DNA of 49,496 nt. Source: Kocuria subflava. GTDB taxonomy: Bacteria; Actinomycetota; Actinomycetes; Actinomycetales; Micrococcaceae. The stretch spans positions 1 to 49,496 of the forward strand of contig NZ_JAAVUN010000020.1 of assembly GCF_012163155.1 (NCBI RefSeq), given 5' to 3'. This document shows positions 35,636 to 44,483 of the stretch, one piece after another. The notes under the pieces are model-generated. The model searched no databases, was not told where the DNA came from, and saw only the letters and a list, made by a program, of their open reading frames with translations. Position 1 is the first letter of the stretch. Each line of letters starts with the position of its first letter. The translations under genes were made by a program, and so were the position numbers.

Positions 35636-35747
35636 GAATGCTCCTATCAGGCGGCAGGTTGAGCCGCAGGTTGTGAACCTTGCACCCAGTCAACCGTTAC
35701 CTGATGAGGTTCACAAGCTGGCTGGGTGTTCACGCAGCGGCAGCCGC

Positions 35748-35824
35748 CTCACACAGTGCGGCAACCGTCTCACACAGTGCAGCTACGGCCTCACAGTGCA
35801 GCTACGGCCTCACAGTGCGGCAAC
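35748..35824 (-). repeat. 19-21-bp tandem repeats spanning the sirtuin stop codon
   Basis: Four units start at 35748, 35769, 35790 and 35809; each reads CTCACA(CA)GTGC then either GGCAACC or AGCTACGGC. On the minus strand they repeat the last codons and the stop of the sirtuin gene (GCCGCACTGTGAG). Two unit variants alternate in part, which suggests repeated slippage. Confidence 0.85.
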
Positions 35825-36574
35825 CATCCGGGGCAGTGCCTGGCCGGAGGGCAACCGCACCTCGTAATCGGCGTAGGCAGAGAACTCGGTGGGCTCCGGG
35901 TTGATCTCCACCACCGGAACCCCGAGTCCCAGGGCGGTCAGGGGGAGGGAGGCAGCCGGCTGCACGATTCCGGAGGTGCCCACCACCAGCACCAGATCAG
36001 CCCCGGCCATGGCTTCCTCGGCAGCTTGGAAGGCATCCATGGGAAGCGCCTCCCCGAACCACACCACACCGGGGCGGATCCGGGAGTCACACTCCAGGCA
36101 TTCAGGTGGTGCCAGCGGCTGTGGGTCCGGGTCCACCGGCGCATCCAGACGCAACTGCGCAATCTGCCACTGATCCGCGGGCCGCCCACAGTGTTCACAC
36201 CGGAAGTCGAACAGGGAGCCATGCAGGTGGGCCAACACCGGGGAACCAGCGCGCTCGTGGAGATCGTCCACGTTCTGGGTGCTGATGGTCACGGCGGCCC
36301 GCTGAGCCCAGGTGGTCAGGGCCACATGCCCCGGGTTGGGTTGAACGCCGCGCACCATGCGGGCGCGCTGGACGTACCAGGACCACACCACCTCTGGATC
36401 TGCCTCCCAAGCTTCCGGGGTGGCCAGCTCCTGCGGGGAGTAGCGTGCCCACAGCCCGGTCTCCGGGGTGCGGAAGGTGGGAACACCTGACTCCGCGGAA
36501 ACACCGGCACCGGAGAGCACAGCCACCGTGCGTGCGGAGCGGGCAAGGTCAAGCACACGGTCATCCAGGGTCAT
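35810..36574 (-). CDS. NAD-dependent protein deacylase, sirtuin (SIRT5/CobB-like)
   Basis: 254 residues from the ATG at 36574 (a GTG three codons earlier is possible). Removes acyl groups from lysines using NAD. Rossmann motif VAVLSGAGVSAESGVPTFR, then QNVDDLHERAG and LHGSLFDFRCEHC with the catalytic His. Zinc-binding Cys pairs are CEHC and CLEC. SWYVQRARMV contains a Tyr-x-x-Arg pair, which in SIRT5 and CobB binds negatively charged acyl groups, so desuccinylase activity is plausible. VVGTSGIVQPAA and VVEINPEPTEFS are the NAD-ribose sites. The 3' end is duplicated in tandem (35748-35824). It is divergent from the small membrane protein gene. Confidence 0.92.
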   Translation of the reverse strand: MTLDDRVLDLARSARTVAVLSGAGVSAESGVPTFRTPETGLWARYSPQELATPEAWEADPEVVWSWYVQRARMVRGVQPNPGHVALTTWAQRAAVTISTQNVDDLHERAGSPVLAHLHGSLFDFRCEHCGRPADQWQIAQLRLDAPVDPDPQPLAPPECLECDSRIRPGVVWFGEALPMDAFQAAEEAMAGADLVLVVGTSGIVQPAASLPLTALGLGVPVVEINPEPTEFSAYADYEVRLPSGQALPRMVAAL

Positions 36575-36663
36575 GCCCTCCACGGTACTGCCCAGGGCGA
36601 ACCTCCCGGCCAGTCACGGCCCTTCACCGGATCTGGTCCACATGGGTGTGGTGGAATGGATTC

Positions 36664-37176
36664 ATGAAGTTCGACTTCCGCCGCCTGACCCCCGCACTGG
36701 TGACCTCACTTGCCCTGATCTTCTTTGCCCTGCTGTGTGCCAGCATCGGCTGGACGGTTTTTGCCTGGCTGGTGGGTCTGCTGGGCTTGGCACTGAACGT
36801 GGTGGGCATTGCGGTGGTTCAGATCGACGACGCCGCAGCCTCCTCCTCCGCCGTCGCTGAGCGCAACCGGGGCAAGGTTGGCGGCAAGCAGCCTGCTGCA
36901 GTGAGCGCTTCAGGTCATGCGGAGGCTGCCCCTGCACAAGGGCCGGTCAAGTCGAATCCCTTTGCTGACAAGGCCAAGAACGCCCGGGCTGCGTTGCGCA
37001 ACTCGGCCTCGCGGGGTGGGCGCAGTTCTCAGGGCTCCGCCTCCACCGCGGCCGGCGGCAAAGACTCCGGGGCCTCCCGGCCTGTTGATTCCGCTGCCAC
37101 CGATCCCACTGACTCAGATCAGTCGGGTGATTCCGTCAAGGTCAGCGATTCCCCCAAGATCACCAAGAGGCTCTGA
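36664..37176 (+). CDS. small membrane protein with disordered C-terminal tail
   Basis: 170 residues from the ATG at 36664; the frame upstream is antisense to the sirtuin gene and is not coding. Two hydrophobic segments at about 11-30 and 34-55 (hairpin-like topology), then 115 residues rich in Ala, Ser, Gly, Lys and Asp without motif. No homologue is recognised. The stop overlaps the start of the MOSC protein (TGATG), so the two are translationally coupled, yet no functional link is obvious. Confidence 0.65.
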   Translation: MKFDFRRLTPALVTSLALIFFALLCASIGWTVFAWLVGLLGLALNVVGIAVVQIDDAAASSSAVAERNRGKVGGKQPAAVSASGHAEAAPAQGPVKSNPFADKAKNARAALRNSASRGGRSSQGSASTAAGGKDSGASRPVDSAATDPTDSDQSGDSVKVSDSPKITKRL

Positions 37177-37841
37177 TGTCATCCGGCACGGTCATGAGCG
37201 TCAACACCGGCAGCAGGCAGCAGAATCCCGCGCCCAACAGTCTGGACACGGGCATTCACAAGGGGCCGGTGGACCACGCCGTGGAGATCCGTGACCCCGG
37301 AATGCGCGGGGATGGCCCCGGATCGGGTGTGATTGGCGACTACATCGGGGATGACCGCCACCACGGCGGTGAACACCAAGCCGTGTATGCCTTCGCTCGG
37401 GAAGAGTTGGACCACTGGGAATCGGAGCTGGGGCTCACCATCCCTCCCGGCACCTTTGGGGAGAACCTCACCATCGGTGATTACGACGTCGACTCCGCCC
37501 TGCTGGGGGAGATCTGGCGCATTGGGGAGGTCCGGTTGCAGGTCACGGGCGCTCGCACGCCATGCCGAACGTTTGCGGCCGTGATGCAACATCAGGGTTG
37601 GGTCAAGACCTTCACGCAGCGTGCCCGTACCGGCGCCTACCTGCGGGTTCTGGAGGCCGGTGAGGTCAAGGCCGGGATGGATCTGACCGTGGAGTTCCGC
37701 CCTGATCACGGGATCACCGTGTCCCAGTCCTTCCGTGCTGCCACCACGCAGCAGTCTTTGCTGCCGGAGATGGTGGCCGCGGAGCCCTATCTGCATCCGG
37801 AACTGCGGCGTCGGGTGGAACAGGCGCTGGCCCGGCCCTGA
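37176..37841 (+). CDS. MOSC-domain protein (YiiM-like)
   Basis: 221 residues. The MOSC domain (about 30-165) belongs to molybdenum-cofactor-related and amidoxime-reducing proteins. Visible landmarks: VIGDYIGDDRHHGGEHQAVYAF, LTIPPGTFGENLTIGDYDVD, and the conserved cysteine in LQVTGARTPCRTFA, proposed to bind the cofactor or sulfur. The C-terminal 55 residues, with DHGITV and SQSFRAATTQQ, correspond to the 3-alpha domain of YiiM. YiiM-type proteins reduce N-hydroxylated compounds with a partner reductase, none of which is adjacent. The ATG overlaps the preceding stop. Confidence 0.88.
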   Translation: MSSGTVMSVNTGSRQQNPAPNSLDTGIHKGPVDHAVEIRDPGMRGDGPGSGVIGDYIGDDRHHGGEHQAVYAFAREELDHWESELGLTIPPGTFGENLTIGDYDVDSALLGEIWRIGEVRLQVTGARTPCRTFAAVMQHQGWVKTFTQRARTGAYLRVLEAGEVKAGMDLTVEFRPDHGITVSQSFRAATTQQSLLPEMVAAEPYLHPELRRRVEQALARP

Positions 37842-37859
37842 GGCTGGTTCAGGTCAAGG

Positions 37860-38624
37860 TCAGTTCAAGGCGGCTGCGCGGTAGATCTTCTGCACGGCTT
37901 CCGGCTCCAGGCGCGTCTCCACAGCCGTGGTGTTCTCCGGATCCCTACGCAGATAGCGCACCGGTCCGTGTTGGCCGGCTTCCAGTCGGAGGGCATCCAC
38001 CGTGGCGTAGCGCTGGATCAGGGTGGCCGTGAAGCCCTTGCCCTGAACGGGGGAGACCGCCATGGTCAGTTCCACCTCAACGGTGGGCACGTCTGCGGGA
38101 AGGTCTTCTTCCTGGGAGGCGTGCACGTCACGGGAGACCAGCGGATCCGGCTCGGCATCAGGGCGTGGGCTGGCATCCTGGGCCAGATCAGTGTCTGAGC
38201 TGAGGTCGGCTGCAGCGTCGTCGTCGTTGGTGGAGTCCGGGAAGTGGATGCTGCGCACCACGCCGATCCCGTAACCCACCGAACCCACCAGGTGTGAGCC
38301 CAGGACCTGCCGGGCCTGGCCCATGACGGTCTTGACGCGGGAGACCCAAACCAGTGTGGCCACCACCAGAATTGCGGCGATCACCGCAAGCCACAGCCCT
38401 GAGCCTGTGGCACGCCACTGCATCCACGCCGGAATCAGTAAAATCACGGCGATCACAGGTGCCAGGACGATCCACACGTTGCCCTTGACGCCGCCGATTT
38501 GCCGGAGGGCTTGAGGGTCGGAGCGCAATTCGTCCATGACCTGCCGGTCGAAATCGCGTTCGGCCGTGCTGCCTTCCGGGGGCAGGGGTGTGGGCCAGGT
38601 TCCCTGATCGTCCATGGGCCACAT
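37860..38624 (-). CDS. membrane protein of unknown function
   Basis: 254 residues (ATG at 38624; an ATG three codons later is possible). A hydrophilic N-terminus of about 50 residues, two membrane segments (about 50-67 and 76-93), then an acidic Asp-rich linker (STNDDDAAADLSSDTD) and a C-terminal domain with VEVELTMAVSPVQGKGFTAT, which looks like a beta-rich cytoplasmic domain. I recognise no family. The linker contains an (ACG)4 tract on the coding strand. It is convergent to the MOSC gene, with only 18 bp between stops, and divergent from the MarR gene. Confidence 0.7.
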   Translation of the reverse strand: MWPMDDQGTWPTPLPPEGSTAERDFDRQVMDELRSDPQALRQIGGVKGNVWIVLAPVIAVILLIPAWMQWRATGSGLWLAVIAAILVVATLVWVSRVKTVMGQARQVLGSHLVGSVGYGIGVVRSIHFPDSTNDDDAAADLSSDTDLAQDASPRPDAEPDPLVSRDVHASQEEDLPADVPTVEVELTMAVSPVQGKGFTATLIQRYATVDALRLEAGQHGPVRYLRRDPENTTAVETRLEPEAVQKIYRAAALN

Positions 38625-38788
38625 TCTGGCAGAGATGCGCCACGCCGCGACACGCCGGAGCTGGCAATACCCGCGTGCGGTGTGCGCAGAATCGAGTTCC
38701 CCGCCAGGTAAGGGAAGTAGGCTGTCAATTGCTCCTGCAAGTACCGATGGGGGCCTTGGTTGACGTGTCGAACACAGATATTCGGCAG

Positions 38789-38794
38789 TATGAT
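38789..38794 (+). promoter_or_regulatory. candidate -10 box (TATGAT) for a leaderless marR transcript
   Basis: TATGAT ends 7 bp before the ATG at 38802, and no Shine-Dalgarno sequence is present. CGAA and TTCG flank 8 bp just upstream (38770-38785) and could be part of an autoregulatory MarR site. Confidence 0.4.
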
Positions 38795-38801
38795 TACATT
38801 C

Positions 38802-39275
38802 ATGTCAGAAACCCAGTGGCTGAGTCCAGAAGAGCGTGAGGCATGGTTGGGTCTCATCTCAGTCATGTTCAAAACGCCGGGAACCATTGAGCGCCAGCTC
38901 ATCGAAGACTCATCATTGAGCTTTGCCGAATACCTTGTGCTGGCCATTCTTTCCGAGGCCCCCGACCGCAAGCGCCGGATGTCCGATCTGGCTGCTGCCA
39001 CCTTCACCGCGCAGTCCCGCCTGTCCAGGATCGTGACCCGTTTGGAGGCGCGCGACCTGGTGGAGCGCTACGGCGACGGCGGTGACAAGCGTGTTGTGGT
39101 GGCCACCCTCACGGACGCCGGCATGGAGTGTGTTGAACAAGCGACACCGGCGCACGTGGCTCACGTCCGCAAGGTCATCTTTGACAAGCTCTCCGCCGAA
39201 CAGGTGGGCCATCTGGCTGCAATCTGCCGGTCCCTGGCGGAGGCCACCACCTCAGGCGAGCCTCAAAACGGCTGA
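38802..39275 (+). CDS. MarR-family transcriptional regulator
   Basis: 157 residues from the ATG at 38802 (an ATG at 38790 is possible but overlaps the likely -10 box). Winged helix: FAEYLVLAILSEAPDRKRRM, SDLAAATFTAQSRLSRIVTR as recognition helix region, and the wing RYGDGGDKRVVVATLTDAG. MarR proteins bind palindromes and let go when they meet phenolic or toxic compounds. It lies 90 bp upstream of a multidrug-type ABC exporter on the same strand and probably controls it and itself. Confidence 0.9.
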   Translation: MSETQWLSPEEREAWLGLISVMFKTPGTIERQLIEDSSLSFAEYLVLAILSEAPDRKRRMSDLAAATFTAQSRLSRIVTRLEARDLVERYGDGGDKRVVVATLTDAGMECVEQATPAHVAHVRKVIFDKLSAEQVGHLAAICRSLAEATTSGEPQNG

Positions 39276-39365
39276 GTCCTGCCGTAATCATTCTCACCCC
39301 ACTTCCTCCCCGGCCGACTGCGAAAGCGGGCTGATGACCCCTGTGGGCAGCCCTAGAGTGGCTGC

Positions 39366-41234
39366 GTGAGTATGCACAATTCCCCCATGGCGTTGCTCTA
39401 CAACGCCACCCGGGGACAAGAATTCAAAGGCAGTCGAGTGTCCCGGGAAACCGTGGCGCGAATCTTCCGTTTTGCTGCCCCGCACCGGCGGATGATGTTG
39501 ATTTTCCTGGTGGTCTCCATCGGGGTCTCCGGTCTGGGGGTGATCACCCCCATCCTGGCCGGTGACGTGGTCAACGCCATCACCGGTGGCGGGCCGGTGG
39601 ATCTGGTGGTGTGGCTCGCGGTGCTCATTGCCGTCGTGGCCATTGCCACCGCGGGACTCGGGATTCTGAACCGCTGGTTGTCCTCCACCATTGGTGAGGG
39701 TTTGATCCTGGATCTGCGCACGGCGGTCTACAACCATGTGCAGACCTTGCCGATCGCCTTCTTCACGCGCACCCGGACCGGCGCTCTGGTCTCCAGGCTG
39801 AACAACGACGTCATCGGCGCTCAGCGAGCCTTTTCCAACACGCTCTCCGGTGTGGTCTCCAACCTGGTCTCCGTGCTGCTGACCATCGGTGTGATGCTCA
39901 CCATCTCCTGGCAGGTCACGTTGTTGTCCCTGCTGCTCTTGCCCATCTTCCTGGTGCCTGCCCGCCTGGTGGGTGGTCGACTGGCCAATTTGCAGCGGGA
40001 AGCCGCCCAGTACAACGCGGACATGTCCACGCAGATGACCGAGCGGTTTTCCGCCGGTGGCGCCACCCTGGTCAAGCTCTTTGGTGACCCCCGCTCCGAG
40101 TCCGGCGAGTTCGCCTCCCGCGCCGGCCGGGTCAAGACCATCGGCGTGCGGGTGGCCATGCTCCAGGCCACTTTTGTCACGGCCTTGACCTTGGTGTCCG
40201 CACTCGCCCTGGCCCTGGTGTACGGCGTGGGTGGTGTGCAGGCGATCCTGGGCAACCTGGATGCCGGTCAGGTGGTCACCCTGGCCATGCTGCTCAGCCA
40301 GCTCTACACGCCGCTGACCATGCTGGCCAACGCCCGCCTGGACATCATGAGCGCCCTGGTCAGTTTTGAGCGTGTGTTCGAGGTCCTGGACCTCAAACCC
40401 CTGCTCACCGAACGCGCGGATCCCGCCCCGATTCCGGGCGGCCCGCTCTCCCTGCAGTTCGACGACGTCGCCTTCACCTACCCCTCAGCCGAAGACGTCT
40501 CCCTGGCCTCCCTGGAGGATGTTTCCGTGTTGGACAACCGCGCCAACGAGCAGGTTCTGCACGGAGTGGACTTCACCGTGGAGCCGGGTCAGACCGTGGC
40601 GCTGGTGGGATCCTCCGGTGCCGGCAAGTCCACCATCGCCTCCCTGGTGCCCAGGCTCTACGACGCCACCACCGGTGCCGTGCGCCTGGGTGGGGTGGAT
40701 CTGCGGGACGTCTCCTTCGAGCAGCTGCGCCACACCGTGGGCATGGTCACCCAGGACGGGCACCTGTTCCACGAGTCCATCAGAGCCAACATGGCGCTGG
40801 TCAACCCGCAGGCCACCGACGACCACATGTGGTCCGCGTTGCGCCGCGCCCGCATGGACCACGTGGTGGGGGAGCTGCCGGATGGCCTGGACACCGTGAT
40901 CGGTGAACGTGGCTACCGACTCTCCGGTGGTGAACGGCAGCGGTTGACCATCGCGCGTCTGCTGCTGGCAGCCCCGCGTGTGGTGATCCTGGACGAGGCC
41001 ACCTCCGCGCTGGACTCCACCAACGAGGCCCATGTGCAAGCCGCCTTGGATGAGGCCATGAGTGGGCGCACCGCGCTGGTGATTGCCCACCGCCTGTCCA
41101 CGGTGCGCAAGGCGGACCAGATCCTGGTGATTGAAGGTGGCCGGGTGGTGGAACGTGGCCCGCACGCCGAGCTGTTGGCCGCTGGCGGCCGTTACGCAGA
41201 GCTCTACCAGACGCAGTTCGCCGAGCAGGAGTGA
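39366..41234 (+). CDS. ABC exporter with fused membrane and ATPase domains (multidrug/lipid type)
   Basis: 622 residues from a GTG (the ATG two codons on is an alternative). Six membrane helices (about 35-320), with the coupling-helix region EAAQYNADMSTQMTERFSAG, followed by an ATPase domain: A-loop DVAFTYPS, Walker A LVGSSGAGKST, Q-loop GMVTQDGHLF, signature RLSGGERQRLTIARLLL, Walker B RVVILDEATSALD and H-loop VIAHRLSTV. Half-transporters of this type work as homodimers and export drugs or lipids. An insertion of about 25 residues after the A-loop (EDVSLASLEDVSVLDNRANE) is longer than usual. The marR gene upstream suggests drug-responsive expression. A palindromic element follows the stop. 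Confidence 0.93.
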   Translation: MSMHNSPMALLYNATRGQEFKGSRVSRETVARIFRFAAPHRRMMLIFLVVSIGVSGLGVITPILAGDVVNAITGGGPVDLVVWLAVLIAVVAIATAGLGILNRWLSSTIGEGLILDLRTAVYNHVQTLPIAFFTRTRTGALVSRLNNDVIGAQRAFSNTLSGVVSNLVSVLLTIGVMLTISWQVTLLSLLLLPIFLVPARLVGGRLANLQREAAQYNADMSTQMTERFSAGGATLVKLFGDPRSESGEFASRAGRVKTIGVRVAMLQATFVTALTLVSALALALVYGVGGVQAILGNLDAGQVVTLAMLLSQLYTPLTMLANARLDIMSALVSFERVFEVLDLKPLLTERADPAPIPGGPLSLQFDDVAFTYPSAEDVSLASLEDVSVLDNRANEQVLHGVDFTVEPGQTVALVGSSGAGKSTIASLVPRLYDATTGAVRLGGVDLRDVSFEQLRHTVGMVTQDGHLFHESIRANMALVNPQATDDHMWSALRRARMDHVVGELPDGLDTVIGERGYRLSGGERQRLTIARLLLAAPRVVILDEATSALDSTNEAHVQAALDEAMSGRTALVIAHRLSTVRKADQILVIEGGRVVERGPHAELLAAGGRYAELYQTQFAEQE

Positions 41235-41286
41235 CTCACCCCTCCGTCCGAGCGTGACCTCCTCCCCAGCCCATGGGTGACCTCCC

Positions 41287-41351
41287 CCGCCGAGTAGGCC
41301 TTTTGATCGCCCCTGACCCAGTCAGCAGCGATCAAACGGCCTACTCGGCGG
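41287..41351. repeat. palindromic element, copy B (bidirectional terminator)
   Basis: 24-nt arms (41287-41310 and 41328-41351) pair with one mismatch around a 17-nt loop. The loop is nearly the reverse complement of the loop in copy A, so this copy is in the opposite orientation. It lies between convergent genes. Confidence 0.88.
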
Positions 41352-41365
41352 AGAAGGTGGGGGGA

Positions 41366-42400
41366 TCAGTGGCGGTGGGGTTGCGGTTCCGTGGCCTCAT
41401 GGCGTCCGGTAGGACCGGAGGCCGGGTGGCGGGTGGTCAACTTGTCCTTGCCGCGGCCGGTCAGTGCCTTCACGCCTTCCAGCACCAGCACCACGGCGGC
41501 GCCCCACACCAGACCCAACACTGCGGAGAAGAAGGTGTTGACGATCCACGCCACAGCCCCCGCCAACACCGGAACGGCGTGGGCGGCGGCCTCAGCGGCG
41601 TGATGCACAAAGTTGTAGATGGGGTGCCAGCCGAGTTCGTGCAGGCCCACCAGGATGATGTGGCCACCCACCCACAGCATGGCCACGGTGCCGACCACGG
41701 AAATGACCTGCAGCACCTTGGGCATGGCCGCCACCAGGAACTCCCCGAACTTCTGGGCCCCGGCCGACTTCCGTGAGGCGAGCTTGAGGCCGATGTCATC
41801 CATGCGGATCAGAGCAGCCACCACGCCGTACACCAGGATGGTGATGCCGATGGCCACCACCACCAAAATGATGGCACGGTTGAAGATCGGCTCGGAGGCC
41901 ACCTCGTTCAGGGAGATGACCATGATTTCCGCTGAGAGGATCAGGTCGGTGCGGATGGCACCGCCCACCATTTTGTCCTCGGCAGATTTGCCGTCGGCCT
42001 CGGCGTCGTCGGTCGCCACCACGGGCTCAATGTGTTTGTCGTGCCCGGAGATGGCACCCCAGATCTTCTCCGCACCCTCAAAGCACAGGTAAGTACCGCC
42101 CAGCATCAGGATGGGGGTCAGCGCCCACGGCGCGAACTGGCTCAGCAGCAGGGCGATCGGGAGGATGATCACCAGCTTGTTGAACAGGGATCCCTTGGCG
42201 ATCCGCCAGATGATCGGCAGCTCGCGTTGGGGGTCCACATCGCGGACGTACTGCGGGGTGACCGCGGTGTCATCAACGACGACGCCCGCCGCCTTGGCGC
42301 TGGCACGTCCAGCTGCGGCGCCGATGTCGTCAAGGGAGGCAGCAGATGCCCGGGCGAGTGCTGCGACGTCGTCGAGCAGGGCGATCAAACCGCCGCTCAC
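41366..42400 (-). CDS. DUF808 (YedI-like) membrane protein
   Basis: 344 residues from the GTG at 42400, chosen because GGAG lies 8 nt upstream and because family members begin with SGGLIALLDDVAALARASAA. Several membrane segments. The characteristic core KMVGGAIRTDLILSAEIMVIS, NEVASEPIF and GLHELGWHPIYNFVHH is conserved. YedI-family proteins are of unknown function; a transport role has been proposed. An (ACG)3 tract on the opposite strand encodes VVVDD near residue 40. Divergent from the OpuC operon and ending at palindromic element B. Confidence 0.9.
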   Translation of the reverse strand: MSGGLIALLDDVAALARASAASLDDIGAAAGRASAKAAGVVVDDTAVTPQYVRDVDPQRELPIIWRIAKGSLFNKLVIILPIALLLSQFAPWALTPILMLGGTYLCFEGAEKIWGAISGHDKHIEPVVATDDAEADGKSAEDKMVGGAIRTDLILSAEIMVISLNEVASEPIFNRAIILVVVAIGITILVYGVVAALIRMDDIGLKLASRKSAGAQKFGEFLVAAMPKVLQVISVVGTVAMLWVGGHIILVGLHELGWHPIYNFVHHAAEAAAHAVPVLAGAVAWIVNTFFSAVLGLVWGAAVVLVLEGVKALTGRGKDKLTTRHPASGPTGRHEATEPQPHRH

Positions 42401-42549
42401 AGGGCCAACTCCCCGTGGCAAAGTTCCATGTGGTGCAAAATCATGCGCTAAGAATACGTCTCCCAAGCCGGGCCGAATGTTAAGTGACCTGATGGTGTCC
42501 GAGGCATGGCATAGGCTGATCCAGTCAATCGAGGTCAGGAAAACCTGCC

Positions 42550-43728
42550 ATGGGCAAAAACGCCATCAGCTTCCGCGACGTACGCAAGGTCTACCCGGAC
42601 GGCACCACCGCCGTGGATGACCTCAATCTTGACGTACCAGTTGGGTCCCTCACGGTGTTCGTGGGCCCATCAGGATGCGGCAAGACAACGTCACTGCGGA
42701 TGATCAACCGGATGGTGGAGCCCACCAGCGGTCAGATCCAGGTCAACGGGCAGGATGTCACCTCCGTGCCTGAGGCCGCGCTGCGCCGGTCCATGGGTTA
42801 CGTCATGCAGGCTTCCGGACTGATGCCACACCGCACGGTGCTGGAGAACATCAGCACTGTTCCGCGGTTGCTGGGGGAGTCCAAACGTGACTCCAAACGG
42901 CGGGCTGAGGAGCTGCTGGAGACTATTGGCCTGGACCGCTCCCTGGGCTCGCGCTACCCCGCGCAACTGTCCGGGGGCCAGCAGCAGCGCGTGGGAGTGG
43001 CCCGGGCGCTCGCAGCGGATCCGCCCATCCTTCTGATGGATGAACCGTTCTCCGCGGTGGATCCCGTGGTGCGTGCCGATCTGCAGAACGAGTTGCTGGA
43101 TCTCAAGCAGCGTTTGAACAAGACCATTGTTTTTGTCACCCATGACATGGATGAGGCCGTTCTGCTGGGGGACCGGGTGGCCGTGTTTGCCACCGGTGGC
43201 CGGTTGGCGCAGTACGCGACTCCGGAGGAAGTTCTGCGGGAACCGGCCGATCAGTTCGTCTCCGACTTTGTGGGCCGGGACCGTGGCTTCCGGGCGCTGT
43301 CCTTTGATTCCCGCGACATCCCGCTCTCCGGCGTGCTCACCCTGGACCCGCAGGGCCGGGTTGCCGAGCTGGGCACCCCAACCATGGGCTCGGGCGGCTC
43401 CGGCGGTTCCCGTGGCTCCACCGCTGCACACCAGACAGGTCCCAGTGCCGCCGTTGCCAACGGGTGGACCTTGGAGGTGGATGCGGCAGGAGCTCCCGTG
43501 GGGTGGATTCCGCCCTCAGGGGGAGAACCTGCCGGTGGTCAGGTCACACACCGGGTGGGTGGCTCCTTGTACCGTCCCGGTGGTTCCCTGCGCCAAGCTC
43601 TGGATGCGGCGCTGTCCTCACCGTCCGGGCTGGCCGTTGCAGTGGATGAACGCGGCAGATTGCGCGGGGTGCTGCGGCCTCAGGAGATCATGACCGCCAT
43701 TGAGGCCGCACGGGAGTCCCGCTCATGA
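42550..43728 (+). CDS. opuCA: osmoprotectant ABC importer, ATP-binding protein
   Basis: 392 residues. Drives uptake of glycine betaine, choline or carnitine under osmotic stress. Walker A VGPSGCGKTTSLRMINRM, Q-loop YVMQASGLMPHRTVLENI, signature LSGGQQQRVGVARALA, Walker B ILLMDEPFSAVDP, H-loop VTHDMDEA. After the ATPase (to about 245) a Gly/Ser-rich linker (MGSGGSGGSRGS) leads to a C-terminal part resembling a single CBS repeat (GGSLRQALDAALSSPSGLAV), where OpuCA/OpuAA proteins usually have two; so ionic-strength sensing may be changed. Start of a four-gene operon; stop overlaps the permease start (ATGA). Confidence 0.94.
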   Translation: MGKNAISFRDVRKVYPDGTTAVDDLNLDVPVGSLTVFVGPSGCGKTTSLRMINRMVEPTSGQIQVNGQDVTSVPEAALRRSMGYVMQASGLMPHRTVLENISTVPRLLGESKRDSKRRAEELLETIGLDRSLGSRYPAQLSGGQQQRVGVARALAADPPILLMDEPFSAVDPVVRADLQNELLDLKQRLNKTIVFVTHDMDEAVLLGDRVAVFATGGRLAQYATPEEVLREPADQFVSDFVGRDRGFRALSFDSRDIPLSGVLTLDPQGRVAELGTPTMGSGGSGGSRGSTAAHQTGPSAAVANGWTLEVDAAGAPVGWIPPSGGEPAGGQVTHRVGGSLYRPGGSLRQALDAALSSPSGLAVAVDERGRLRGVLRPQEIMTAIEAARESRS

Positions 43729-44483
43729 CGTGGCTGCCGGAGAATCTGGATTTGGTCCTGCGTCTGACCGGGACCCATCTGATGCAGTCCGTGGTGCCGG
43801 TGGTGTTGGGTCTGCTGATCTCGGTTCCGTTGGCCCGTCTGGCGGCTGGTTCACGTCTGATCCGCCCGCTGATGGTCAACGGCGCCGCTCTGCTCTACAC
43901 GATCCCCTCCCTGACACTCTTTGTGCTGCTTCCGGTGGTTCTGGGCACTCGGATCACCTCCATCATCAACGTGATCGTGGCTCTCACCATTTACGTGATC
44001 GCGATTCTGGTCCGGTCCTGCACGGATGCCTTTGCCGCCGTGGACCGCTCCGTTCTGCAGGCGGCCACCGCGGTGGGTTACACCAAGTGGCAGCGCTTCT
44101 GGGCCGTGGAACTTCCCCTGGCCGTGCCCGTCATGTTGGCTGGTGTGCGGACCGCGCTGGTGGCCAACATTTCCATGGTCTCCGTGGGCGCTGTGATCGG
44201 CATTCAGTCCTTGGGCACGTTGTTCACGGACGGTCTGCGCCGCAGCATTGCCGAGGAGATCCTGGTGGGTGTGGTGCTCACGGTGATCTTGGCCGTTGGC
44301 CTGGACCAGTTGCTGCGGCTGCTGGGCCTCTACCTCACGCGGTGGCAGCGCCCCGGGCGCCTCACCGCGGATTCATCTCACGACGACGCCCGGCGAACCT
44401 CGTCATCTGGCCCTCAGCCGTCTACTGCACCGGATCCGGATGAATCCGCCCGGCGGATTGCTGCAACGGGAGGTGGGGCATGA
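43725..44483 (+). CDS. opuCB: osmoprotectant ABC importer, permease 1
   Basis: 252 residues with about six membrane segments. The BPD-transport core is YTIPSLTLFVLLPVVLG near 65-82, then ATAVGYTKWQRFWAVELPLA, the EAA coupling motif, and ANISMVSVGAVIGIQSLGTLF. The last 45 residues are hydrophilic with an (ACG)3 tract encoding SHDDARR and look dispensable. Overlaps the genes before and after by ATGA, giving tight translational coupling. Confidence 0.93.
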   Translation: MTWLPENLDLVLRLTGTHLMQSVVPVVLGLLISVPLARLAAGSRLIRPLMVNGAALLYTIPSLTLFVLLPVVLGTRITSIINVIVALTIYVIAILVRSCTDAFAAVDRSVLQAATAVGYTKWQRFWAVELPLAVPVMLAGVRTALVANISMVSVGAVIGIQSLGTLFTDGLRRSIAEEILVGVVLTVILAVGLDQLLRLLGLYLTRWQRPGRLTADSSHDDARRTSSSGPQPSTAPDPDESARRIAATGGGA

